From: Neoroseomonas soli
GTDB lineage: Bacteria > Pseudomonadota > Alphaproteobacteria > Acetobacterales > Acetobacteraceae
DNA length: 64,000 nucleotides
Reading direction: 5' to 3'
Assembly: GCF_018129065.1 (NCBI RefSeq)
Contig: NZ_JAAEDM010000003.1
Span: 86,678 to 150,677 of the forward strand
Below are positions 1 through 7,861 of this stretch, piece after piece. Position 1 is the first letter of the stretch. Every line of letters begins with the position of its first letter. Made by a program: the position numbers and the translations under genes. The notes beneath the pieces were generated by a model. It made no database searches, was not told where the DNA came from, and was given only the letters and a program-made list of their open reading frames with translations.

Positions 1-230
1 GGACGGTTCTCCACCACCACCGGCTGGCCGAGCACGCGCGAGAGCGGCTCCGCCACCAGGCGCGTCGCGATGTCGGTGGTGCCGCCGGGCGTGTAGGGCA
101 CGATGATGCGCAGCGGGCGCGTCGGCCATTCCTGCGCCTTCGCACCGCGCGCGGCGAAAGGAAGCGCGCCGGCAAGCGCGAGCGCCACGCGGCGGGACAA
201 GGCGCGCGCGCGCGCAGTCTGGGTCGTCAT
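1..230 (-). CDS. Bug/TctC-family tripartite tricarboxylate transporter substrate-binding protein (N-terminal part)
   Basis: The gene is truncated by the left window edge; only about 76 N-terminal residues are present. The start ATG is at 228-230 with a GGGGA element a few bases upstream. An Arg-rich N-terminus and hydrophobic stretch ending near AKAQ form a plausible export signal. The mature part then begins with [19 protein letters not shown], the hallmark opening of Bug/TctC extracytoplasmic receptors, followed by VVVENR. Family knowledge: these periplasmic proteins capture carboxylates or similar small acids for TTT transporters and are very abundant in Acetobacteraceae and Burkholderiales. 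The ligand cannot be told from this fragment. Confidence 0.85.
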   Translation of the reverse strand, partial: MTTQTARARALSRRVALALAGALPFAARGAKAQEWPTRPLRIIVPYTPGGTTDIATRLVAEPLSRVLGQPVVVENR

Positions 231-366
231 GGGCGTTTCCCCGGATGTGTTCGTTGTGGCTTGCCGGGCAGTCTATTGGGTTCGGGCGGGGGGACAAGCA
301 GGGGCAGGTCGGGGGAGGAGAACCTCCCCCGAGCCCCCTCCCTTCCTTGTCGATGGGCGCCGTGCG

Positions 367-1053
367 TCAGGTGCGGAGGCGGGCGACATTGGCCGCGTCG
401 TGCGCGGCGCGGATCGCGGTGGGCAGGCGCCGGCCGCGCGTGGCGCCGAGCACGATGGCCACGGCGGTCTCCAGCGACACGCGATGGCCGGTCGAGACAT
501 AGACCGGCCGCGCCCCGCGCCGCGTGCGCAGCGCCGTGCCGATGCGCGCGCCCTTCCACATCAACGGCACGGTGTCGCCGGGCTCGGGTCCGGGCTCGCC
601 CTCCCCGACCAGCAGCGACTTCGCGACGCCGATGGTCGGCACGCCGAACACCAGGCCAAGATGACAGGCAACGCCGAAGCCGCGCGGATGCGCCACCCCA
701 TGGCCGTCCACCAGGATCACCTCCGGCCTGACCGCCAGGCGCGACCAGCAGGCGAGCAGCGGCGGCACCTCCCGGAAGGCGAGATAGCCAGGCACATAGG
801 GGAAATCCGCACGGCGCGATTCCGTCGCCGTCGCCAGCACCGCATCGGCGGAGGCATCCAGCGCCACCAGCGCGGCATGGACCATCTTCGCCGGGTCGAA
901 GCGCGTGTTGCTGACATCCGCGCCGCCGAGCCGCGCGATGCGGGGCGGCAGGTCGTCCTCCGCCACGAGCCGCGCTGCCATCTCCGCCTGTGCGGCGCGG
1001 GCTTCGGGGATGTCGCGCGGGTGAAGCCAGTAGTGCGGAACGTCCGGGACCAT
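367..1053 (-). CDS. nfi: Endonuclease V (deoxyinosine 3' endonuclease)
   Basis: This DNA-repair nuclease nicks one base 3' of deoxyinosine. It shows the family blocks in order: GGADVSNTRFDP with the catalytic Asp, YVPGYLAFREVPPLL, VDGHGVAHPRGFGVACHLG with the second Asp, PTIGVAKSLL, and VSTGHRVSLETA near the C-terminus. At about 228 residues it matches the usual family length. I chose the ATG at 1051-1053; an in-frame GTG at 1066-1068 would add five residues, and neither start has a clear ribosome-binding site. It lies between a TctC-like gene and the metal-binding protein on the same strand, with gaps that give no sign of a functional operon. Confidence 0.93.
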   Translation of the reverse strand: MVPDVPHYWLHPRDIPEARAAQAEMAARLVAEDDLPPRIARLGGADVSNTRFDPAKMVHAALVALDASADAVLATATESRRADFPYVPGYLAFREVPPLLACWSRLAVRPEVILVDGHGVAHPRGFGVACHLGLVFGVPTIGVAKSLLVGEGEPGPEPGDTVPLMWKGARIGTALRTRRGARPVYVSTGHRVSLETAVAIVLGATRGRRLPTAIRAAHDAANVARLRT

Positions 1054-1128
1054 GGGGCAGAGTGACACGCGCCGCCGCCGCTCAGAACCGGCGCTGACGG
1101 CAGGGCAGCGCGGCGCGCAGCCCTGCCC

Positions 1129-2070
1129 TCACGCGGCACCCCGCATGGCCGGGACCAGCAGGCCGACATTGTGGCGGAACATCGCCTCGTAGTCGGGCGC
1201 CGGTCCACCCGGGGGCGAGAGGGCATCGGCGAAGAGCCGGCCGCCCACCTGGACCCCGGCCTCCGCGGCCAGGCGGCGCAGCGTGGCGGGATTGGCCATG
1301 TTCTCGAGGAAGACGGCGGTGATGCGCTGTTCGCGGATCTGGCGGATCAGCCGTCCGACCTCGGCGGCCGAGGGCTCGCCCTCGGTCGAGACGCCCTGCG
1401 GCGCGAGAAAGGTGACGCCGTAGGCAGCTGCGAAGTAGCCGAAGGCGTCATGGCTGGTGACGACCTTGCGCTGCGCCTCCGGCACCGTCGCGATCTGCGC
1501 GCGGACCCAGGAATCCAGCGCGGCGAGGCGCGCGAGCTGGGTCTCGGCATTGCGCCGGTACGTCTCCTCCCCCGCCGGGTCGGCCGTGATCAGTGCCGCG
1601 GCAATGGTACGGAGATAGGCTTGGCCATGGCGAAGGTCCTGCCAGGCATGCGGGTCGGGCACCAGGCGCGGACCGGCGCCGGACTGCTGGCGGCGCGCGG
1701 CGGGGCCGTGTTCGTGCCGATGCGCTTCCATGCTGCGCGGAGCGATGCCGTCGGTCGCGGTAACGACCGTGCCGGCGCCGCCGGCCGAGCGCAGCAGCCG
1801 GTCGATCCAGGCATCGAAGCCGAGGCCGTTGCGCACGACCAGCCGCGCACCGCGCAGCGCCACGGCATCGGAGGGGCGCGGCTGGAAGGCATGGGCATCG
1901 ACATCCGGCCCGGCGATGGTGCGCAGCGCGATCCGCTCGCCGCCGATCCGCCCCACCATGTCGCCCAGGATCGAGAAGGATGCGACGACGGACAGGCGGT
2001 CATTCGCCTCGGCGGCGGCGTGGCCGGCCAGGAGAAGCGCCGGCAGGGCGAGGAGCGGGCGACGGTTCAC
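1129..2070 (-). CDS. Zinc/manganese ABC transporter substrate-binding protein (ZnuA/TroA family)
   Basis: This is a periplasmic metal receptor of cluster A-I. An N-terminal signal peptide (RRPLLALPALLLAGHAAAEA) is followed by VVASFSILGDMVGRIGG. Probable metal ligands are the His in DVDAHAFQP, the His in PDPHAWQD, the Glu in STEGEPSA and the Asp in LFADALS. A short His-containing loop (AHRHEHG) resembles the His-rich loops of ZnuA. The start is GTG at 2068-2070. The permease and ATPase genes are not adjacent in this window. A Zur-like imperfect palindrome lies about 18 bp upstream, so zinc rather than manganese is the better guess. An AztC-type zinc protein is an alternative. Confidence 0.85.
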   Translation of the reverse strand: MNRRPLLALPALLLAGHAAAEANDRLSVVASFSILGDMVGRIGGERIALRTIAGPDVDAHAFQPRPSDAVALRGARLVVRNGLGFDAWIDRLLRSAGGAGTVVTATDGIAPRSMEAHRHEHGPAARRQQSGAGPRLVPDPHAWQDLRHGQAYLRTIAAALITADPAGEETYRRNAETQLARLAALDSWVRAQIATVPEAQRKVVTSHDAFGYFAAAYGVTFLAPQGVSTEGEPSAAEVGRLIRQIREQRITAVFLENMANPATLRRLAAEAGVQVGGRLFADALSPPGGPAPDYEAMFRHNVGLLVPAMRGAA

Positions 2071-2087
2071 GGGCCGTGTCCTTGGAA

Positions 2088-2102
2088 TGTTATACTATAC
2101 CG
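2088..2102. promoter_or_regulatory. Zur-like operator upstream of the metal-binding protein gene
   Basis: TGTTATACTATACCG is an odd-centred imperfect palindrome in which 5 of 7 positions pair. It closely resembles the TGTTATA-N-TATAACA architecture known for Zur boxes. It sits 18 bp from the GTG start of the minus-strand metal-receptor gene and is strikingly A+T-rich for this genome. Binding by Zur is inferred, not shown. Confidence 0.55.
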
Positions 2103-2425
2103 ATATCGCCATCCTTCCGGCGCCGCAAGCCGACCGGCGTGGAGCCTCTGCCATTCGCCCGGCTCGTCGCAGCCGCCCCGGGCGGTTGGTGCCGCGCGCA
2201 TCGTCGTCGCATCGGGTGCTGCATGCTGACCGGGGCGGGGCCTTGGCATTCGGCGGCCTGCCGACCCGCTCCGTTCTCGCCGCGGACTTCGCGCGCAAGA
2301 CACGCGCGCGGCTTCCTGGTGGGCAGGACCTGCCCTCGCCACGCCTGCCACGCCAGCGGCTGGTTCCAGCCGCATGCGACCGGCCCCAGTGTCCCGATTC
2401 CGAAATCCTGCGGACTTCATTCTCA

Positions 2426-2500
2426 GGCCACTAGCCTTTGTCTTGAGTGGCCTGCTTGTTCGCTTCGTTCGCTGGAAATCCAGCGAGCGAAGCGGGCAGG
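2426..2500. repeat. Two adjoining hairpins after the zinc-ribbon gene
   Basis: The 400-bp stretch 2103-2503 holds no gene I can support. Near its right end lie two abutting inverted repeats. The first pairs GGCCACT (2426-2432) with AGTGGCC (2446-2452). The second pairs 2451-2475 with 2480-2500 around an AAAT loop; its left arm carries about 4-5 extra bases relative to the right arm. They sit immediately downstream of the minus-strand gene ending at 2504, so a transcription terminator is likely, though no T-tract follows. A REP- or MITE-like element is the alternative. Confidence 0.5.
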
Positions 2501-2503
2501 ACA

Positions 2504-3256
2504 CTAGCCCCGGCCGAAGAGCCGCCGGAGCCAGCCCAACATCCCCCAGCCCGGCGGGTCCTTGCGCTGGTGCGTCACATGCGGCCGGCGGGAGGGCGGC
2601 GGCAGGGCGCTCGCGACCGTGTGCCGGCCGAGATCCCGCGCCGCGACCAGCCGACGCTCGAGGGCGATGACCTGGCCCACCGCCTCGGGCGGCGAGAGGG
2701 CGGCGAGTTCGGCCGCGGTCGCCTCCGCATCCTCCCAGGCCTCGGCGCGGCGCAGCGCGTCCACCACGCGCACGGTCTGCTCGGCATCGAGCGGCGGGCC
2801 GCTGCGCCACAGCGCCACCGCTTCCTGCCGCCAGGCGCGCGAGAGGTCGGCCCGGCCGCCGTCGTCGGCGACCCAGGCGGCCTGCAGCGTCGCCTCGGCC
2901 GCGGCGTGCAGCGCGCCGGTCTCCTCGAGCACGAGGGCCCAGGCGAGGAAGCGGCGGGCGAGCGCCGGATGGGACGAATCCTGCAGCAGCGCGCGGAAGG
3001 GCGCCGCCGAGACGGCCGCCGCCGCGGCCGGATGCGCCTTGGCGATGGACGGCGCCGCGTAGCCGCAATGCGGGCACTGCTGCAGCCAGCGCGCCATGGT
3101 CGAGCGCACCGGCTCGCCCGGCCGCAGGTCGAGGTCCGGTGCCTGTTCGGGCGGCGGCGGGCGGAACGGGGCCTGGCGGCTCTCGCGCCCGCAGACGCCG
3201 CAGGTGACCAGCCCGGCGGCGGCGGAACGAGGAGAGGTGGAGGGCGTCTCGGCCAT
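2504..3256 (-). CDS. Zinc-ribbon-containing protein of unknown function (DUF2225-like layout)
   Basis: The protein is 250 residues. Two CxxC pairs, CGVCGRES near residue 19 and CPHCGYAA near residue 61, should bind one zinc ion. The rest is an Ala/Leu/Glu-rich helical region resembling TPR-like helices (repeated FLAWALVLEETGALHAAAEA-type segments). The C-terminus is basic (WLRRLFGRG). The layout of a split zinc ribbon plus helical repeat recalls DUF2225 proteins, but I do not recognise it firmly. It is divergent from the iminopeptidase gene, with about 100 bp between the two starts. No function is assigned. Confidence 0.7.
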   Translation of the reverse strand: MAETPSTSPRSAAAGLVTCGVCGRESRQAPFRPPPPEQAPDLDLRPGEPVRSTMARWLQQCPHCGYAAPSIAKAHPAAAAAVSAAPFRALLQDSSHPALARRFLAWALVLEETGALHAAAEATLQAAWVADDGGRADLSRAWRQEAVALWRSGPPLDAEQTVRVVDALRRAEAWEDAEATAAELAALSPPEAVGQVIALERRLVAARDLGRHTVASALPPPSRRPHVTHQRKDPPGWGMLGWLRRLFGRG

Positions 3257-3358
3257 GGAAGCGTCATCCTAGACGAGAAACGCCGGCGCCGGAATCCGAC
3301 ATCCCGAAGCGGCGTTGGGCCATTGCACCGCCGCGCCGGGTTGGGCACATGTGCGGCC

Positions 3359-4306
3359 ATGCCGCGCGGAGATCTCTTTCCCGATATAGCGCCCTACGAG
3401 ACCGGCCTGCTGCCGCTCTCGGGCGGCCACGTCATGTATTGGGAGCAGGTCGGCAACCCGCGCGGCCAGCCGGTGCTGTTCCTGCACGGGGGGCCGGGCG
3501 CGGGGGCGGGGGCGGTGCATCGCCGCTTCTTCGACCCCGGCCATTGGCGCGTCGTGATCTTCGACCAGCGCGGCGCAGGGCGGTCCCGTCCGCTCGGCGA
3601 ATTGCGGGAGAACACCACGCCGCACCTGGTGTCCGACATCGAGGCGCTGCGCCGCTTCCTCGGCATCGAGCGCTGGCTGCTCTTCGGCGGGTCCTGGGGG
3701 TCCACGCTGGCGCTGGCCTATGCGCAGGAGCATCCGGAACGGGTGACGGGCTGCGTGCTGCGCGGCGTCTTCCTCGGCCGCAGGGCGGAGGTGGAGTGGT
3801 TCCTCGCCGGCCTACGCCGCGTCTTCCCCGATGCCTGGGCAGCCTTCGCCGAGCACGTGCCGGAATCGGAACGGGACGACCTGCTCGGCGCCTATCTGAA
3901 GCGGCTTTGCCATCCCGACCCGGCGGTGCACCTGCCGGCGGCGCGCGCCTGGAGCCAGTACGAGGGGTCGTGCTCGACCCTGCTGCCCTCCCCCGAGACG
4001 GTGGCATCCTTCGCGCAGGACCGTTCGGCACTGGGGCTGGCGCGGATCGAGGCACACTATTTCGCCCATGACCTGTTCCTGCCGCCGGAAGGGCTGCTGG
4101 GTCACATCGGCCGCGTCGCCAATATCCCGGCGGAGATCGTGCAGGGCCGCTACGACATGGTCTGCCCGCCCGAGACCGCCTTCGAGCTGGCCGCCGCCTG
4201 GCCGGGCGCTCGGCTGACCGTGGTGCCGGATGCCGGGCATTCGGCGCTGGAGCCGGGGGTGCGGACGGCGTTGGTCTCGGCGGTGGAGCGGTTCCGGCGG
4301 CGCTGA
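3359..4306 (+). CDS. pip: Proline iminopeptidase (alpha/beta hydrolase, S33)
   Basis: This cytosolic peptidase releases N-terminal proline. Residues 43-49 are HGGPGAG (oxyanion region), and residues 110-115 are GGSWGS, the S33 nucleophile elbow with Ser112. The catalytic Asp lies in GRYDMVCP and the His in PDAGHS near the C-terminus. The length of 315 residues matches the family. The ATG at 3359 begins MPRGDLFPDIAPYETGLLPL, the usual N-terminus. The reading frame stays open far upstream to 2447, but that extension overlaps the opposite-strand zinc-ribbon gene and is not used. tRNA-Arg follows 25 bp downstream. Confidence 0.95.
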   Translation: MPRGDLFPDIAPYETGLLPLSGGHVMYWEQVGNPRGQPVLFLHGGPGAGAGAVHRRFFDPGHWRVVIFDQRGAGRSRPLGELRENTTPHLVSDIEALRRFLGIERWLLFGGSWGSTLALAYAQEHPERVTGCVLRGVFLGRRAEVEWFLAGLRRVFPDAWAAFAEHVPESERDDLLGAYLKRLCHPDPAVHLPAARAWSQYEGSCSTLLPSPETVASFAQDRSALGLARIEAHYFAHDLFLPPEGLLGHIGRVANIPAEIVQGRYDMVCPPETAFELAAAWPGARLTVVPDAGHSALEPGVRTALVSAVERFRRR

Positions 4307-4331
4307 ACGCGTGTTATAGGGGCGGCGGTGG

Positions 4332-4408
4332 GTCCCCGTAGCTCAGCAGGATAGAGCACAGGATTCCTAATCCTGGGGCCGTGAGTTCGAATCTCGCCGG
4401 GGACGCCA
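4332..4408 (+). tRNA. tRNA-Arg (anticodon CCT)
   Basis: The acceptor stem pairs GTCCCCG (4332-4338) with CGGGGAC (4398-4404), followed by discriminator G and an encoded CCA (4406-4408). The D-arm begins GCTCAGCAGGATAGAGC, the anticodon stem-loop is CAGGA-TTCCTAA-TCCTG with anticodon CCT, and the T-arm contains GTTCGAATC. A foreign defence island begins just downstream, and tRNA 3' ends are common integration targets. No second copy of the tRNA 3' end was found in the window. Confidence 0.97.
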
Positions 4409-4771
4409 CTTCCACTTCTCCCAACCATGCTCTTGGCCGGATCGCCTCGCCGTACGGCGCAGATAGCCCGCGGTTTTCGTGGACCGGCTGGAGGACGCGA
4501 GGGCGGAACGCGGGCTGGATAGACCCCTCTCCGGGCCGTTTCTCTCCAAACCTGGCGACTTGGGCGATGACCCAGCCAGACTGAATACCAAGAAAATCCT
4601 GGGGCTTCTGAGGCAGAAACGCGGCGGAGTTGGAGCGACGCATGCCCCTGCGCTCGGTGCTTCAGCAATCCCCCGAAACCACAACCAGTCCAACCCACCG
4701 GCCCTACTCGGCCGAGCGCAAGGGATTTACTCTGGGCCAGCTTACTCTTGGCCAGCATGCCTCCGCTCAGT
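4409..4771. other. Gene-free stretch between tRNA-Arg and the defence island
   Basis: Short reading frames exist here on both strands but show no ribosome-binding site, coding bias or recognisable domain. Some are simply the tRNA read backwards. Short repeated words (GGCCAGC twice near 4735-4760) are present. This is a likely junction between the chromosome and acquired DNA. Confidence 0.5.
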
Positions 4772-6610
4772 CTATGTCGAAGGAGGTGGCCAGATAGCGA
4801 TGGCATGCTGGAGAAGGCACGTTCCTCGGGCCTCGATCTTCTCCTCGTTCCAACCGTCCTCGTTATCGTGAACAAGATTGTAATTGAGACGCAATATGCT
4901 GTGGCTATGCAGCCCCGCCCGCTTCGACTTTCCGGCGGGAGATGTCGCAAGCCACGGTGCATTCGAAAGGGACGGATTCAGTTTCTTAGTGACGAGAGTC
5001 AGATTGCCAATCGTGTGCAGAAGTGCATTACGACGATCCTTCGCAGAAATTAGATCCTGGGCAGGCGGCAGCGGCCAGTGGTCTTCCCACGACTGCGGCA
5101 TTACATGTTCGATTTGCAACTTCTCGTCGGTCAGGGTGACTGCCTCGCTGAATTGCGAGTGTAGGCGCGCCTCAATCGCGAGAAGCATCATGCGAAGGCG
5201 TGGACGGGTCAGCCGCCTGTAGAGCGGCTCAGACAACCAAGCCTTCTTGAATTCCGCGTCTCCGGGCCAGCGCGAACCCTCAGCCTGCGACTTCCCGAGG
5301 AACTGCCGTACGACGGGAGCAACAGGATCAGAATTCGGCGTCTGCGCTGCGGCCGCAAGCAGGTCCACGAAGAACGTCGTATACGCGCGCGTATCAAGAT
5401 CACACACCATTCGGCGAACAAGGAAAGATTCAAGTGCTTCGACGACGGCCGTGGTGTCACCGTCATTGGTGACTGGCCGTCCAAAGAGCCAGAGGAAGAA
5501 CGGCGTCAGCGAGACGACGTCCATCGCCTTCAAGCGCCGAAGAGAAGTCCCAATGCGCCCGGGCTCATCCGCCTCGTCGACGCGGCGGAACCCGGCTGCA
5601 TGCTTCCGGATATCCTCCAGCCGGGCAACGGGATTGGTGGTCAACCCATCGGCAGCACCAATTGGAGGCAGGTCCTCACGTGCTTGTAGATCGAGGAATT
5701 CTGAATAGAGGTGAGTCGCCGATACTGGCCGCCGAAGATGGAGCGTCAGGTAGTTGGCGAGGTAGGTATCGATGCGCGCGCGCGCGGCATGGCCACGCCC
5801 AGCCTCCTTCCGCCAATAAATGTGGTCGCTATCGAACGCATGCCACGTCGAAGCGTAGAGCTGTTCGATGTTGCCATGCAGGCCGCGTCTCTCTACCTCG
5901 CGAAGCAGCCAGTTCTTCACAAGGTCGGCGGGCAGCAGAGGCGTGCCACGCGCATTCAGCGTTTCAAAGATGACCTGCGCCTCGTCGGTCTGGTCCAGGT
6001 CGAGGACGACGCACTTCAGTCGCTGATTGAGCGTCACGAAGAGTGCGTCCCGTGCCTGGCCCGGCGAGGGTGCATGGGCTGCCAGCCACGATGAGAGTTG
6101 CGCGTAGAAGTAGCGGTAGGCGTCTGGCAGCAGGCCTCCGACGCCAGTCAAATCGGCGGGTGATGCCGCCTGCATTACAAGTCGGTACGCCTCGCGGTCG
6201 ACATTCGTAGGCAGAACCTTGAACGTCTGCTCCTCATCGACGGCGCCAATCGCGTGATTGCGCAGCATCGAAGCGAGTTGGAGGGCGCGCTGCTGTTCTC
6301 CGATCGCGGTAAAGCTGTCTTGGGCGGCCTTCAACAGGAGCTGCAGCGTCGTGAGTCGCTGCTGCCCATCAATCACGTCACGGCGTTCTGGATACGACTG
6401 GGTCGGCACCTTTTCCAGGACGATCGAGCCAAGAAAGTGCGGAGGCGGACTGACACCCGCGCGGGCAGCATCTGCAAGTCGGCAGACGTCGGCCCAGAGC
6501 GGCTCCCATTGCGCCTTCTCCGTCCAGACGTATGGCCGCTGGAACAGCGGCACCGTATATCTGCGAGGCAAACCAAAAATGTCCGAGATGGTAGCGTAGC
6601 TGGTTTGCAT
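4772..6610 (-). CDS. GmrSD-type fused DUF262-DUF1524 type IV restriction enzyme
   Basis: This is a modification-dependent nuclease. The N-terminal DUF262 domain (GmrS-like, ParB-fold NTPase) shows VPLFQRPYVW near residue 20, HFLGSIVLE, and VIDGQQRLTTLQ near residue 80. The C-terminal DUF1524 domain (GmrD-like HNH) shows IEHVMPQSW from residue 500 and TIGNLTLVTKKLNPSLSN from residue 534. Family knowledge: GmrSD proteins use NTP hydrolysis to cut glucosylated or hydroxymethylated phage DNA. It lies last in the minus-strand defence operon, 60 bp after the GIY-YIG gene. The length of 612 residues suits a single-chain GmrSD. Base composition is visibly less G+C-rich than in the flanks. Confidence 0.93.
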   Translation of the reverse strand: MQTSYATISDIFGLPRRYTVPLFQRPYVWTEKAQWEPLWADVCRLADAARAGVSPPPHFLGSIVLEKVPTQSYPERRDVIDGQQRLTTLQLLLKAAQDSFTAIGEQQRALQLASMLRNHAIGAVDEEQTFKVLPTNVDREAYRLVMQAASPADLTGVGGLLPDAYRYFYAQLSSWLAAHAPSPGQARDALFVTLNQRLKCVVLDLDQTDEAQVIFETLNARGTPLLPADLVKNWLLREVERRGLHGNIEQLYASTWHAFDSDHIYWRKEAGRGHAARARIDTYLANYLTLHLRRPVSATHLYSEFLDLQAREDLPPIGAADGLTTNPVARLEDIRKHAAGFRRVDEADEPGRIGTSLRRLKAMDVVSLTPFFLWLFGRPVTNDGDTTAVVEALESFLVRRMVCDLDTRAYTTFFVDLLAAAAQTPNSDPVAPVVRQFLGKSQAEGSRWPGDAEFKKAWLSEPLYRRLTRPRLRMMLLAIEARLHSQFSEAVTLTDEKLQIEHVMPQSWEDHWPLPPAQDLISAKDRRNALLHTIGNLTLVTKKLNPSLSNAPWLATSPAGKSKRAGLHSHSILRLNYNLVHDNEDGWNEEKIEARGTCLLQHAIAIWPPPST

Positions 6611-6670
6611 GGGTCTGTATCGTGATCCGCGTGTCTCTGATGCCTAGCTTCTACCAACTGCCGTGCGGTC

Positions 6671-7861
6671 TCATCGCATTCGCAACCGGGCCGAGGTTGG
6701 ATCGTACACATAGGCCGTGATCGTCCCGTCCTTGATGCGTTCCACGGCTTCGTCGATCGCGAACAAGGGTACCAGGAACCATTCACGTGGGGTCACCGGG
6801 TTGCCGAAGCGATCCTTGATCTCGATCTCCAGCCGCGCGGGGCCGAAGACGCGGTGGATCAGGTTCTCAAGCTTCGTCTGACTGATGTTGAACAACTTGT
6901 AAGTGGCGACGACTTCGACGTCGGCCATGAGGAACGTCGGCTGCAGCCTGGCGCCCGCAATGCGCTGCGCGACATCAAGCGTCGTCACGCCAATCTTGTG
7001 CACCACCTCGCGGTTTGCCACGACAAGAGGGTGATCCGACTTGCTACGCAGGACGTAGATCGTACCGCTGGCCTCATCGCCATGCTCCCGTTCACCAGAG
7101 AATAGCGGGCCAGCTACGGGGTCTGTTATCCGGCGCCCCGCGTCGTCCTTGTTGAGCGCGCGTTGAAGCGAGCGCATCAGCATGTTGCTCTGGGTGCCAT
7201 TGTCGAAGATCACACGCAGGCGCGCATCGGTCCGGCCCTGGGGGGTCGTGTAAGTCTCACCTGCCTCGGCCACATAGGCCTTCTGGCCGCCGACGATGAA
7301 CCACGCTCCTGCCCTGATCTCCGCCTTGAGTTCGAACGGACGTGTTTGTCGGATGCCGGCTTCGAGGTCCTTCTGCACCTGCTGAAACAGGGGCTTGAAG
7401 GTGGCGAAGTCTTCGCACTTCTCGCGGTTCGCGATCTCTTCGGCCTCTCGCCGTTCCGTCGCTGTCCGCACATGCCGCAGTTCCCTTACGCCGCCTTCTG
7501 GCGGCGCATCGACGCCAAGCTGCGCCAACAGCTCATCATCGTTGACTTCGTCCGAGCCAGCGACCCCTGCGAGCGCGGCGCCCGAGAGCAACTGCTGATG
7601 GTCCAGTGGGATGAGCAGCTCCAGCGCCTCCGGGAGTCCCCGCAGCCGATCGAGGCGAACGGCGTAGATACGTTCGAAGATATCGCGGTCATCCCCGTGC
7701 TGCGGCGGGCGGCCATGCTCATCAACGAAGCGCTGGATTTCTTCGAAACCCGCGATGATCCGCTCCTCGCGTGGGGTACGGGTACCCTGCCGTTTCGTCT
7801 CAACCTCGACGCCAAGCTCCTCCAGGAGGGCGTCATCCTCGTCGGTAAACGCCTTAGCCAC
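6671..7861 (-). CDS. GIY-YIG nuclease family protein (T5orf172/MUG113-type C-terminal domain)
   Basis: The C-terminal domain starts near residue 265 with GTIYVLRSKS, followed by VHKIGVTT (the YIG-equivalent strand), an Arg in VAQRI, and a Glu in KLENLIHRVF. It ends PREWFLVPL, all typical of T5orf172 GIY-YIG nucleases. The N-terminal 260 residues are acidic and helical, with no domain I recognise; they may contact partners. The GTG start at 7859-7861 overlaps the stop of the upstream helicase (GTGGCTAA), so the two are translationally coupled. The context of methyltransferase, helicase and PD-(D/E)xK protein implies a DNA-cutting role in defence. Confidence 0.88.
   Translation of the reverse strand: MAKAFTDEDDALLEELGVEVETKRQGTRTPREERIIAGFEEIQRFVDEHGRPPQHGDDRDIFERIYAVRLDRLRGLPEALELLIPLDHQQLLSGAALAGVAGSDEVNDDELLAQLGVDAPPEGGVRELRHVRTATERREAEEIANREKCEDFATFKPLFQQVQKDLEAGIRQTRPFELKAEIRAGAWFIVGGQKAYVAEAGETYTTPQGRTDARLRVIFDNGTQSNMLMRSLQRALNKDDAGRRITDPVAGPLFSGEREHGDEASGTIYVLRSKSDHPLVVANREVVHKIGVTTLDVAQRIAGARLQPTFLMADVEVVATYKLFNISQTKLENLIHRVFGPARLEIEIKDRFGNPVTPREWFLVPLFAIDEAVERIKDGTITAYVYDPTSARLRMR

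Noticed and set aside
2447..3358. N-terminal extension of the iminopeptidase gene
   Set aside because: It overlaps the opposite-strand zinc-ribbon gene, has low-complexity Arg/Gly composition, and the family starts at MPRGDLFP.
4150..4962. Long minus-strand reading frame across tRNA-Arg
   Set aside because: It is the antisense of the iminopeptidase end and the tRNA, with no start signal or domain.
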